Source: Oenanthe sinensis
Lineage: Eukaryota; Streptophyta; Magnoliopsida; Apiales; Apiaceae
DNA: 64,000 nucleotides
NCBI GenBank assembly: GCA_028671895.1
Contig: CM053809.1
Coordinates: 34,137,501-34,201,500, forward strand
Reading direction: 5' to 3'
The notes below the pieces were generated by a model. That model worked only from the letters and a program-made list of their open reading frames with translations. It did no database searches and had not been told where the DNA came from. Below are positions 49,601-61,510 of the stretch, piece after piece. Every line of letters starts with the position of its first letter. Within the stretch, counting starts at the first letter, position 1. A program made the position numbers and the translations under genes.

Positions 49601-52600
49601 AAAGATAACCAAAGTCTGTTGACAGAGGCAGGATATAACTCCAGCTCACTACTATAGAAAACTCTATTAACATGCTTAGTTGTTCACGATAGTTCACTGC
49701 CAAAAGGATTCCAGACAAATTCACTATACAATGAAAACTTTAAATTGAGTTTCGTTTTCCAACAAATCTTTTATTTTTCTAAAGATATATCAAGTATAAG
49801 AAGTAAATATAATCATCAAATAATTTAATTTGAATAATATTCAGTTTTTTTATTAGAAAAAACTGATGCACAGGATTCTGTATCTTTCCTACTTCCTAAA
49901 TTTGCCTACAGAATACAAGAAAGTAATCTATTTCAAGATGAAGAAACAATTATACTCGAGGAAAATGAACTTTCTAATATCCGTCTTCTTCAGGTAAAAT
50001 GCTTTGATGCCACAAGCCACATAAAGTTATGAATCTAGATGGACTTTGTATATAATTACAGAAAGTCATGAAGCTGTATATTAAATGTACAATTGATACA
50101 ATTCTCTTCCCAATATATTCTCAAAATGGACTACAACAGTACCCGGATAAAAGAGTCATAGAGAATACACAATATCAGACTCTAGAATGAGAGGGGCTAA
50201 TTAGCACACTTCTCATTGACAACTTTGAATTGATAACTAGAATTCAACAAGTAAATATCGGTAGCTGATGAACACATTAAATTTCCATTCAAAATGACAT
50301 GACAAGCCTTTTATGGCACATTCCATCATGCACACACTTGGAGAAGAGTAAAATTTTGTGTCAAGGAAGATGGTAGAAGAAGTTGCAAGTAGTGACTTAC
50401 GGCAGTGGCAGATGTGGTCAAAGACTTAAGCCCTGCAGTACATGCATGTGCCTCCTGCAACATTGAGAAATCATTGGCATTCAATCTGGCTGTCACATCA
50501 CCATACAACCATTCTAACCATTCAGAAACAAATCTGTATGCATAAGCAGAAGCCAGCAAGGGGAAAAGCCTGTTCTGCTGTGTTTTGTAATCAATGACCT
50601 AATAAAAGAACAAAGGAAAAGCATTTAGATCTTTTGGGTAAATGCTAATGAGCAACTCAAGAAATTAAATTATATGCCTTCAACCATTTCATGATAACAC
50701 CAACCACAAGAAAAATAAATGAATATTTAACACTATTAAACAGTGTACAATTTCAAAAGAAGACAGTGAATTCTTTAATGCTTGATCTTGGTTTTTAATT
50801 ACCTGAGTCTCTGGTCCACCATTCTGGGAACCAAATTGTCTGCGAACACAACTATATCTTGTAGCAATAGTAACTGCCCTGGATAAAGCAATTGAAGCAT
50901 CGCTTACAATATTTTGCCGGACATACACCATAGTCCCATAAATAAGCTGGCGAGGAACATTAGAGTATGTACATTTCCCTTTTCTTGAAACCTGCAAGAC
51001 TCTGAGGAATTCAAATAATATCAGAATAACAATTTTATACACACACACACACACATATATATGTATATATGTATAACTATAGTGAAAAAACTCAAGAATT
51101 GGATCCAGCATAACACAAACTACAAAAACATCCATTTTTGTAATTCAAACATATGTTGTACACAATTGTGATGAGATTTTACGTGCATGACCAACATTAC
51201 ATTCTTGCTATACAAGAATATAAGAACAAGTTGAAGACATTACGGTATAGGAAAAATACAAGTAGGATTCCCAACTTGCATGCACTTCTCTTCCACTCAA
51301 ATCACTTCTTGTATCGATCAAAAAGTTTCTCCTGTATGCCAACATTTCATATAATGAAACCCATATTCACCCTATTATATCCCATTAATCAAATAGGGTT
51401 CAAAAACAGTTCTAGAATCTAGAAACTCTAATTTCATCTTTAGATATTGTTACATGGCTAGACTGACGGAAGCAGACATATATAGTTGCTTTTGCCCGCC
51501 AAAGGAAACAGTTTGGTAGAACCTACTACAGCTTTCTACATAGCACGTCATGTCTCCCTTTGTCTGATCTACACCCATGAATCAGATTTGTCAATTAGTC
51601 TTTCTTTTGAGTTTTCCTGATCACTCTAAGAAAATATGAAGAACATAGTCTTTATTTCGATTTATCCGGATCACTTGCTAAGAAAATATAAAGAAAATAA
51701 TAGTAACTAGTTTTCTGATGGGCATTCAAACAACCACAAAATTAAGTTTAACCTAAACAGAAATTCAATAAATTAACTGTCTACACATGCTTGCACAACA
51801 ACAATAATGGTGCTGAAGTTCATAAAACAATAAAAAGAAGATGCATATTATTATAACAAGAAAGAAAAAAATTCATAGGAGTGTTACGTAGTTTTTACAT
51901 ACCGCATCAACATTTGGTTTCTAGGTATACGCACATGATCAAATCTTAACACGCCGTTGTCCATAGTGTTGTATGCTCCATTTCCAAATTTCGTACCAAT
52001 ATCACCAACAGTTATGCCCGGAAGAGGTAAGTGATCCTCTAAGCTCCGCAGTTGGACAATAAAACCTTCAGAGTATATGTGCATACAATGTCATACTATG
52101 TTTGCTAGGTCATTTACAAAAAATATACTCCCTCCATTCCTTTTTATTAGTCGTTTAAAAGATTTTAACACATACCAAGGAGGCATAATATATAAAATAC
52201 AACATCACTAATTTTGTTACAATATTCATCTTATAGCCTTGTAGTTGATTGTACAGTAAGTAAGTAAAATGTGCACAATGTAATTAATACAGAGGCATTC
52301 AATGAAAAGTTGATTGTTTAATATAATTTATAGAATCTAACACGACAGATAAAATGGAATCACAACAAAAACCAAAAACGACTAAGGGAATAGAGGGATG
52401 CTCACAGATAATTTCCAGAAAATGATGAGAAAGAGTAGATTTGAAATTACCGTGTACCCCGTGGTCTTGACCCTCACTTATAAGACGAGCATAAACAACA
52501 GCATGTGTCGCTACTTTACCCAAACCTCCGGGCCACCACTGGTGAGATCAAGTGAATCAAGACATAAGTAAAAGTTTGAGAAATTCTAGTAGCGTAAAAG

Positions 52601-54499
52601 TTAACCAAGTTAGACTTTAAGCTAGTATAAATAGTATTATATTTTTTAAAAATATATATTAATAGTATTTTTAAAGAACCTTTAATTTTATTTTATTTTC
52701 CAATTATAAACTAGGACTACAAGAGCCAGACCATGCAAAGGCACTCCAAAATTTTTGTTATCTTAGAAGTGCCCAAAAAGTAGACACTATCTCATGAATC
52801 ATAATACTCACTTTGCTTGATGTCAGTGTGGGACTGTGAATTACAAACTCGTCCGTTTTGGAATCGAATGTGGCAGTGGTTTCAAGACCTTGTATATTGG
52901 ATCCATGACCGAGTTCAGTTTGTGCATAGCAGCCGATAATTTGCATTTTCTGGGCAAGCGGCAACCACTTTTCTTGTTGTTCTTCAGTACCTTGTCCTTT
53001 TATTGCAGGAACAAACATTCCCTGGCCAAGAAAAGAAACAGTACGAATGAGACGCAGTCAGACACCTAATACAGTTGGACTTTGTTCTCTCCATATTAGC
53101 ATTGACACAGTTCATAAACAATACATATTTACAAGTCCCGAGTACCAAATAAGCTCCTGATGCTTCTTAACTGACACAAGTTACCTTTCACAGTCCATGT
53201 GTACATAAACATAAGCAGACAACATCTAAACCAGATACCAGAAAGAATAGAATTTACCCAATGAAGATCTGTAAAATTGGGTTCGTCGATGAAAAACCTT
53301 AGCTTAGTTGCCTCTTCATCTACAATATTACGATTATAACCATGTGAGAAATATTAATAGAACTGCAAATCATGAGTTAACTCTTCTCGGCTTTACTACA
53401 TAAAATAACTTGAGAATCTTGACCGAAGACCTACAAGTTAGATTAAGTTCATAGACCCTCTTGAATGCATGAGCTGATTTTTCAAGGGCGCTCTTGAACA
53501 AGGCCTTTCTGTCAAGCATGGTCCTGTTATCCTTTCGAAAAACCTAAATCATAACAAGAGATATCAAGCATTATACAAAACAAGAACAATAATTAGAAAA
53601 AACACAATATTTATTTGGCAGCTAAAAGTGACCTTGCAATTTAATAAGATTTATTCAGTTATCTAGAGTAGTAAGATTAAACTTAGAAAACCGAAATCAC
53701 TTATAATTATACTAAATAGTTTTACAGTTTTACATAATTTTGGAGGATTAAGCTACTCATTTTAAGGGTCATTTGTTAAATTAGAGTGGTATGAATTAAA
53801 TGAGTAAAATTTTAAAATGATTCAGCACAAATTGAGTCAAACCATTCAGGCACTTTTGGATCTAATTATAATAGTTATTCAATCAACCTAAAATATTAAA
53901 TAACCAAACAACCATATATAAGGCATCAAGCATAAGTTCATTTTAATTCACTAATACTTGCAAAAAGCGCCCTCAAGCCCATAGCCCTTTTAAGCACTGA
54001 ATTTGATTTTGTTTTGGAAAAAAACGAGCCACTTTGAAATTTTAACTAGTCATTTAATTCATAAGTGTTTTTTACGGCACTTTTGAAAAAAAGAGATTTG
54101 ACAGACCAAAAGTCAGACTAACTTCTCAATAAGTCACCATCAATCTAAAATTCTAAATCAACAAAAATCACAAAACACACAAGTAAATTACAATTACAAA
54201 CTCAAAAATCGTACAATCCTGCTAAACAACCTCTACAATAAACACACACACACACACATGAATTCAATAAGTAAACTGATCAAGATTGGGACATTAACGA
54301 AACAAACAAGAAGATCAAAATGAAAGTATAATTAAAGAAAAAGATAGATAGAAATGATTACAGGATCAGCAGCAACAAGCTTGGACATACGATCAACAAG
54401 ATCAAAAGCATGCTTAGAACCAGCCCAAACAATCTTCATTGCATCAACATCAAACTCAGCTTTCTTCCTCTCATCACCTAAATAATCTACTCCTTCCAT
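46613..54499 (-). CDS. ACX1: peroxisomal acyl-CoA oxidase, ACX1 type (left copy, intact)
   Basis: Fourteen exons join in phase to 664 residues, the length of Arabidopsis ACX1: 54499-54362, 53543-53435, 53319-53258, 53021-52812, 52538-52451, 52065-51903, 51001-50803, 50598-50401, 49037-48906, 48552-48432, 48138-48028, 47734-47665, 47097-46914 and 46822-46613. The enzyme uses FAD and O2 to form trans-2-enoyl-CoA and H2O2 from medium/long acyl-CoAs in peroxisomes, and serves jasmonate synthesis. The FAD/substrate blocks CYAQTELGHGSN and RRQFGSQNGG are present. The catalytic base of the family, Glu424, falls exactly at residue 424 (ACTYEGDN). The C-terminus SRL is a PTS1 peroxisome signal. Intron 5 carries a Stowaway-like MITE absent from the sister gene. 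No lesion is seen. Confidence 0.95.
49211..49339. repeat. 66-bp-period tandem repeat in intron 8 of the left ACX1 gene
   Basis: Two copies, 49211-49273 and 49277-49339, share GGGGATGTTCAGATGCAAGT and TAACTAAAT. The corresponding intron of the sister gene (57590-57787) is much shorter and lacks it. Confidence 0.9.
52128..52399. mobile_element. Stowaway-like MITE in intron 5 of the left ACX1 gene
   Basis: The left end CTCCCTCCATTCCTTTTTAT is complementary to the right end region GGGAATAGAGGGA, with CGTTT and AAACG blocks further in. A TA precedes the left end. About 270 bp, non-coding. The homologous intron in the sister gene (59407-59519) is only 113 bp and lacks it, so insertion followed the gene duplication or the element was lost on one side. 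Confidence 0.75.
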
Positions 54500-55561
54500 T
54501 TCTCACTTCAGTTGTACAAATACTATGTAGTGGGTTTAAGATTGTATGTAAAATGTGTGTGTGTGTGTGTGTGTTTTGTTTGTGTGTGTATGAGTGTGTG
54601 CTTTTCAGACAGGGGAGTTGAGTTGTTTGTAACGCCGGTCCGAAAGGGTATCACAACATCCGGGGCCCCGGGCGGTTATATGTCCTTTTTTGTATTTATT
54701 ATTATCATCATGATTTTGTCGATCCGATATTTATGAATATATGATAAATTAAATATTTAAATATAATTTTTTTGGTGCACTGAAATTATATTTTGAATTC
54801 ACGAAAATAATATATTTATTATAAATTTTATAAAAAATAATACAGAAAACTTACTTTTCCATATACTGCATATGATGATTCTGGTATCTATGATTGTTAA
54901 GTACATGAATATATATACTCTTACTTTTCCAAGATGTACTATTTTATCCTCTCACCTTACTTTTCCAAGATGTTTTCGAAGTCAATTTGGTCCCCTATCT
55001 AAATGTGGATTGAAAAAATAAAAAGAACTTGTCTATTTGTGACATTTTTTATATTTTTGGTTTGGCATATTTTTCAAAAACCGTACTAAAAGAAAGCGAC
55101 AATAAAAAATTTATTAGTATAATGGGCAGAGAATAGCTTAATTGGTAGAGTTATTTTTTGTCATTTCCAAGATTTGGATTTAATTATCTCCTATATCAAT
55201 ATTATTGAACATATACTAACAAGTATTCTAAAAATTTATCAAAAAAAAAAAAAAAAGTTATTAATATATCTTAACACGACCCAAGTGTGATAAAATATTT
55301 GTTCATTGCGTTGTTATCAAATTTGGTAAATTTTCAAGTGACAAATTTTTATTTATGCACGCAATCCGAATATTGTAACAGCATCCCCTGATTCGATTCC
55401 TGAATTAAACAATCTACGATGCCAATCACTGTCATTCTTTGACTTGTACCTGGATAAACAAAATCTCAGATAATCTTACAAAATGTATAATGAAACGAAT
55501 AGCAGTCTCTCCTGTTATTAGGACGAAATTATCATACTGTTCTCACCAAATCTTATTTCTT
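54500..55561. other. intergenic spacer between the two ACX1 genes
   Basis: Holds the promoter and leader of the left copy, with a (GT)n microsatellite at about 54556-54577 near its start codon, and the 3' flank of the right copy. A tRNA-derived SINE lies at 55122-55257. No coding sequence is seen. Confidence 0.7.
55122..55257 (+). mobile_element. tRNA-derived SINE with poly-A tail
   Basis: The 5' part GCAGAGAATAGCTTAATTGG resembles a tRNA box A region (TAGCTTAATTGG), and about 40 bases later AAGATTTGGATTTAAT resembles a decayed box B. The element ends in a 16-17-base A run. It is flanked by an imperfect 11-bp target duplication, TTATTAGTATA (55111-55121) and TTATTAATATA (55258-55268). Structure and flanks together support a SINE. 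Confidence 0.75.
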
Positions 55562-58500
55562 TCAAAGTCTTGATAGGTGTAACTTTTCTTCCAACAGAGG
55601 CTTAATGTATTCAACATAACCATCAGGAACAACAGTCATTTAGTGGATCCTTCCATGCTGCCTCGTATAGTTTTGGATATACATTGCCATCATAGCGTCC
55701 GAGAATAGAACCAAGGTAGTGGTCTGCGTAGTTGAATGAATCTACAAGTGCAACAGCATTTGGTCGAACCTGATCATAAACGATGGATATTAAGAACCCT
55801 GGACTAATTTATGATTCATAAACAAATACAAACAAAGATCTGCTAGCACTCTTTGTAAAAAAGCAACCTGGGAATATAAATTTCTAAGTTTAGTAGTTGC
55901 AAGTGAGGCTTGCTCGGCCGTGATACTGCTAGTAGCGAGAAATTCACCCTGGTGCTTGTGAAGAAGAGAAAGTGCATAAATATTACAGAGAAATCCAAGT
56001 TGTCGTTTAACCCCATTTCCAGGAATTTCCTGGTTCAATTTATCAATGAACCTGCGGCAAGAGAATAACATAATAGTATTATATGCATGATAATATTGTA
56101 TGGATGAATCAAGACATCTCATAGGATCACCCTTGTATCCGCTACAATATCATAATTCGAAAGAGGTACTTTTTCTGGAGAGCAAGTACTTAATTTTTCA
56201 GTAAAAGCTAAACCAAACACCCTCGCTTATGTCAAGAAGACTATCAGGACATTCAACATGAATTTAAAAAGCAGTGTAGTTCTAATAACAAGAAGAAATT
56301 GTTTTGAAAGAAAAGGAGTATAACAGGCTTACTTGGAAACTACGATTAATTGGCAATGAGCAACTGCCGCCTCAGCTAAATCTGCTGACAATTCCGCAAA
56401 GCCTAAAATTAACAAGAACAAATGTATAGACATCTTTAGAGTAACTTGGAACTTACAAATCAACATTTTCAATGATTAGACCCATAAACTTTGACCACAA
56501 AAACAACGCAGATAATTAATCAAATTAATCCAGAATTTCATGGTATGAAACTAGTGGCCTGTACCCCTACACTTGACTTAAAAATCCTTTTATTTTCTTG
56601 CAAATTTTACTTCTGCTCATAATTTGTGGAATAGAAAAGACTAGAAACATTTATGGCACTAACTTCCATCAAGATTATGTCACCTTCATCGGGATTTAAA
56701 AAATTGGCCAAATTTTGAGCACGGGAAGCAGCCATTCTGATGGCCCTAGCCTCAAATGCCTCTAGTATTACATTGTGCTTTAGCCAATCATCAGCTGCAA
56801 ATATTAAAAGGTGAAATATTATGTATATAATATGATAAATGGCAAAATTCCATAAGTGCAATCTTGTATGGGGTTCATCGGGCCGACTGCCAAGCTTGAC
56901 AGTAATATAACACTTAGGCTCAAGATATATAGTATGATGTATTCCTTGTGCAAAACCATGAACCGTGAACCGATAAGCTACCTCTTTTAACAGTAGAACG
57001 ACATTGCATTAGATGTTCGGCTCTCCCCATATAAGCAGTTGTCCCCACTGGCTGTATTCCAGATCCCAACTGCGATACAGTCTTTATAAGAAACCTTGCA
57101 ACCTACAGAATGAACTTCAATAATATTAGCAATAATATCTAACATCAGGGTTATCAGATAGTACATACACTCAAAAGGAAATCTAGTATAATGCTTGCCC
57201 CAGTTTCATCAACAATTTAATCAATGCAAAACTGACAATGAAATGATTTGAACCAGAAAAACGAGGATATTTAGAACAGTGAGTATTTAACCATGCAAAC
57301 AACAAAGAATTCACTTGCAAATATTTATAATATGTACTTTCTGAATTTAGAATAGAATCAATGGTTTCATTCAAATGTGATACAGTGGTCCTCTACTATG
57401 AGAATATGCAAGCAGAAGAACAAAATAATTATTACTCCCGTAATATATAATGACTACCTGTAAAAGCAGCACCATATTGTCCCCTTCATATGTACATGCA
57501 GGTATATATACTGCAAACAGCTCAGGAAGGCCACTGCTACATAGGTACCCATGGCCCCCACACAACTTGCGACATTCTTCAATAGCATCCTGGACAAAAT
57601 TGCATAATTATTCTAAAATGAAAGGTGAATATCTTGAATTATACTTTAGACAGACATTAGAAAGAAACATATTAAAAAAAATCATATAACAAATCTTTCA
57701 AAGTCCATGCCACCACACACGTAATTGGAGAAGAATTGAATTGTTTGATAAGGGAGGTGGCAGTAGAAGTTGGAAGTGGTGACTTACAGCAGTGGCAGAT
57801 GTGGTCAAAGACTTAAGTCCTGCAGTACATGCATGTACCTCCTGCAATGTTGAGAAGTCATTGGCTTTCAATTTTTCTGTCACATCGTTATACAACCATT
57901 CTAACCATTCAGCAACAAATCTGAATGCATAAGCAGAAGCCAGCAAGGGGAAAAGCCTGTTTTGCTGAGTTTTATAATCAATCACCTGATAAAGGAAGAA
58001 AGGAAAATCATTATACAAATTTGCAGAAATTGCTAATAAATCATCTCAAAAAATTAAATTACATTCCTATAATCCTATCAAGTGTTTCAAGTTAACAGAC
58101 AAACAGCAACATTATTGGATGATTAACACCACCATTAACACTTTCAAAGCTAGTAAATTAATTATGGCTTAAGCCAAGGTGTTTAATTTACCTGAGTCTC
58201 TGGTCCACCATTCTGCGAACCGAATTGTCTACGCACACAACTATATCTCGTAGCAATAGTAACTGCCCTAGATAAAGCAGTCGAAGCAGCAGTTACGATT
58301 GCTTGCCGGACATATACCATAGTCCCATAAATAAGCTGGCGAGGAACATCAGAGTATGTACATTTCCCTTCTCTTGAAACCTGCAGTACTCTGAGGAGTT
58401 CTAAAGGTCATATATCTATAAACTTAACTATAGTGTAAAAGCTGAAGATTAGGATCCAGCAGAACACCAACTACAAAAGCAGCCATATCTAAAAAGGATA

Positions 58501-60930
58501 TATGAACATAATGAAGAAATTATAATTGAATATGAAGAGTGTAAGTATGATGCCCATCTTGTATGTGTTCTCTCTTCCATTCAAATCACCTATCTCATTA
58601 ACCATTAAAGTTTCTCCTCCATACTAACCCTTCAAATATGCAGTTCATATTCTTCATTTCTCCATAATATGTTCCATTGATCAGGTAATATGTTCCTGTG
58701 TATTTATTCCATAGATTGCTGGTTGCATAGCTAGAATGAAGAAACCAAAAATATGATATCACTTTGGCAGGACTGCCAAAGGCACTCGAAGGAGAACACT
58801 TTTTAGAGAGAGTGCCTACGGCATCATTTTTGACTCTGTCTAATTAAACACAGAACTGATGCACTCAAAAATGGCCCCATCAGAGTACTAGAGGAAATCG
58901 CCTGTTTAAAAATAAACTCCAAAATTAACCAGTTTCAGAAGTTGTCTCATTTTTACACTCATGAACCATAGTTTCCATCTAGTCTTTCAAGCAAAACTTG
59001 ATCACTTGGTACTAAAAAAATGCGGCAGTCATACCAGTAACTAGTTTCTGACAGGTACTCAAGTATATGGCTATAGCAAAAAGAGACTAAAGTTCAAGTA
59101 AAACTTGATAAATTTATTACGTATACATGCTTGCACTACAACAGTAATGGTGCTGAAGCTCATGTAACATTTTTGAAAGATGCATATTGCTTAACTGAGA
59201 AGAAAGAGACTGATAGAGGTATTGGGTAGATTATTTGACATACCGCATCAACATTTGATTTCTAGGTATACGCACATGATCAAATCTTAACACGCCATTG
59301 TCCATTGTGTTGTATGCTCCATTTCCAAATTTTGTACCAATATCACCAACAGTTATGCCCGGAAGAGGCAAGTGATCCTCTAAGCTCCGCAGTTGGACAA
59401 TAAAACCTTAAAAACATGTACATACAGAGGCATGCTGTTATTACTTGGTTATTATAGAGAAATTACATATGTTTATTACATTTTTCAGGAACTGATGGGA
59501 AAAATTGATTTGCAATTACCATGTACCCCATGGTCTTGACCCTCAGCTATAAGACGAGCATAAACCACAGCATGTGTCGATACTTTACCCAAGCCTCCAG
59601 GCCACCACTGTTGAGATATAGTAAATCAAAGAAACGAGTGAAAGTTTAAGACATTATAGTAAGAATAAGTTAAAATTTGTATAAGTTAGACAGTTAGCAA
59701 GTACTTATATTATATATTTCTATTTAAAATGACCTTTAGGTTTGTGGTTATAATCCAAGACAGATAACTAGGACTACAGAGGGCAGAACAAGCAGTGGCA
59801 TTGCATCCAATTAACGAATTTTTTTATCTGGCAAGTGCGCAGTTAAGTAAATATATCACGTAGATCATAATACTCACTTTGCTCGATGTAAGCGTTGGAC
59901 TGTGGATAACAAACTCGTCTGTATTGAAATCAAATGTGGCAGTGGTTTCAAGTCCTTGTATGTTGGATCCATGACCAAGTTCAGTTTGTGCATAGCAGCC
60001 GATAATTTGCATTTTCTGTGCAAGCGGCAACCATTTTTCTTGTTGTTCCTCAGTACCTTGTCCTTTTATAGCAGGAACAAACATTCCCTGGCCAGGGAAA
60101 AAAAATAGAATGGAATTTGGTTCTCTCTTTTTTAAGCTTTGAATTGAACAGTACATCAACTCATCAAGAGTGAAGCATAGTAACTTTTTCCACAAAGTGC
60201 ACGTCTAAAGTAAGATAAGCAAAATAGTAAATGCAAAGAATAGAATTTACCCAATGCAGACCCATATAATTAGACTCGTCCATGAAAAACCTTACCTTAG
60301 TTGCCTCTTCATCTACAACATTACAGTATAACCATGTAAGAAATATAAACTGAAAATAACAGCTCAACTCTTCTCGCCTTTTGTACATGATAACTTAAGA
60401 ACCTTAGTTGAAGACCTACAAGTTAGATTAAGTTCATTGATTCTCTTGAATGCATACGCTGCTTTTCTAAGGGTGGTCTTGAACAAGTCCTTTCGATCAA
60501 GCATAGTCCTATTATCCTTCCGAAAAACCTATAGCCAAAACAACAGATATCAAGTTATCAACAATTTGACATATTATCGAAACTAATCATGCTTTAAGAT
60601 ATGACATTTCGATCAATGCATTAGACAATTATTTATCCAAGATTCGATCAAACCGAATTATTTCACCATTAAAAAACACAAACACATAATTTTACCAAGT
60701 ACAGTAACATGTTGCACTTTAAATCCAATAAGAACAACAAATTACAGTACATGTACAAGAAAAGAAGAAGATGGGATTGAATGATTAATTACAGGGTCAG
60801 TAGAAACAAGCTTGGATATACGATCAGCAAGATCAAAAGCATGCTTAGAGCCAGCCCAAACAATCTTCATTGCATCAACATCAAACTCAGCTTTTCTCCT
60901 CTCATCAGCTAACTCATCAACTCCTTCCAT
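55562..60930 (-). CDS. ACX1: acyl-CoA oxidase, ACX1 type (right copy), frameshifted at the C-terminus
   Basis: The same fourteen-exon structure as the neighbour, with identical lengths for exons 1-13: 60930-60793, 60528-60420, 60312-60251, 60087-59878, 59607-59520, 59406-59244, 58390-58192, 57985-57788, 57589-57458, 57102-56982, 56794-56684, 56402-56333, 56051-55868, and exon 14 from 55769. All catalytic blocks, including the Glu of CTYEGDN, are intact. Exon 14 lacks two bases relative to the other copy after the WKDPLND codons, so the frame ends at TGA 55625-55623, giving 643 residues. The 24 lost residues include the SRL peroxisome signal, which is still readable in the +2 frame down to 55562. 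The product would lack PTS1 unless it joins a partner subunit. Alternatives are a sequence error or a recent pseudogene. It faces the OMA1-like gene across a 580-bp divergent spacer. Confidence 0.88.
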
Positions 60931-61510
60931 TTCTTACTTTGATTTTAAGTCAAACAAGTCTTAAATATCTAAACACAATTATACAGGCACTTGTATGTAT
61001 TTGGGAAAAAAAGATAAGACAACAACGTAAACGTTATTAAATTGTATTCTAGAAATGAGTATGACGTGAGATTTTAGATGAGATGGGGCCATCTATAATC
61101 AATTCTAATTTATATCATATTATATATTATATTAAAGTAAAAAAATTTATCCCCGATAATCCCAAATGGTCTTATCCCTTTCGCCCTAAGTTCGACTATG
61201 CCTTATCCGAGATTTGTTAGAACATGACTCTATTTGAAAGTTAGAGATTTGAGGTAAAATTAGAGGTGATCATATGAATCCTCTCTATTTGAAAGTTAGA
61301 GATTTGAGGTAAAAATAGAGGTGATCATATGAATCCTCTAATATGAGTGTTTGGTAGTTAGCGGATTGAAATAATGAATTCAACTCAATGAGTTAATTTT
61401 GAAAAAAACTGCTTGGAAGAGTTTTTTCAATCCTTTTTGTTTTGAAACCATAATCCTTTGTCTTCAGAAACAAGAACTTGTAGTTTCAGTTTTGTCGGTG
61501 TTAAAAAATC
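60931..61510. promoter_or_regulatory. divergent promoter spacer, ACX1 right copy and OMA1-like gene
   Basis: 580 bp separate the two start codons, so both promoters must lie here. It includes a 55-bp tandem repeat at 61228-61337 with TTTGAAAGTTAGAGATTTGA and GGTGATCATATGAATCCTCT in each unit. No clear TATA box was singled out for either gene. Confidence 0.6.
61228..61337. repeat. 55-bp tandem repeat in the divergent promoter
   Basis: Two near-identical adjacent copies (61228-61282 and 61283-61337), differing by about one base. The high identity implies recent duplication. Confidence 0.92.

Noticed and set aside
44069..60930. Idea of a biosynthetic gene cluster formed by the BBE-like gene and the ACX1 pair
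   Set aside because: The BBE-like gene is broken, the enzyme classes have no known shared pathway, and the ACX1 pair is explained by simple tandem duplication.
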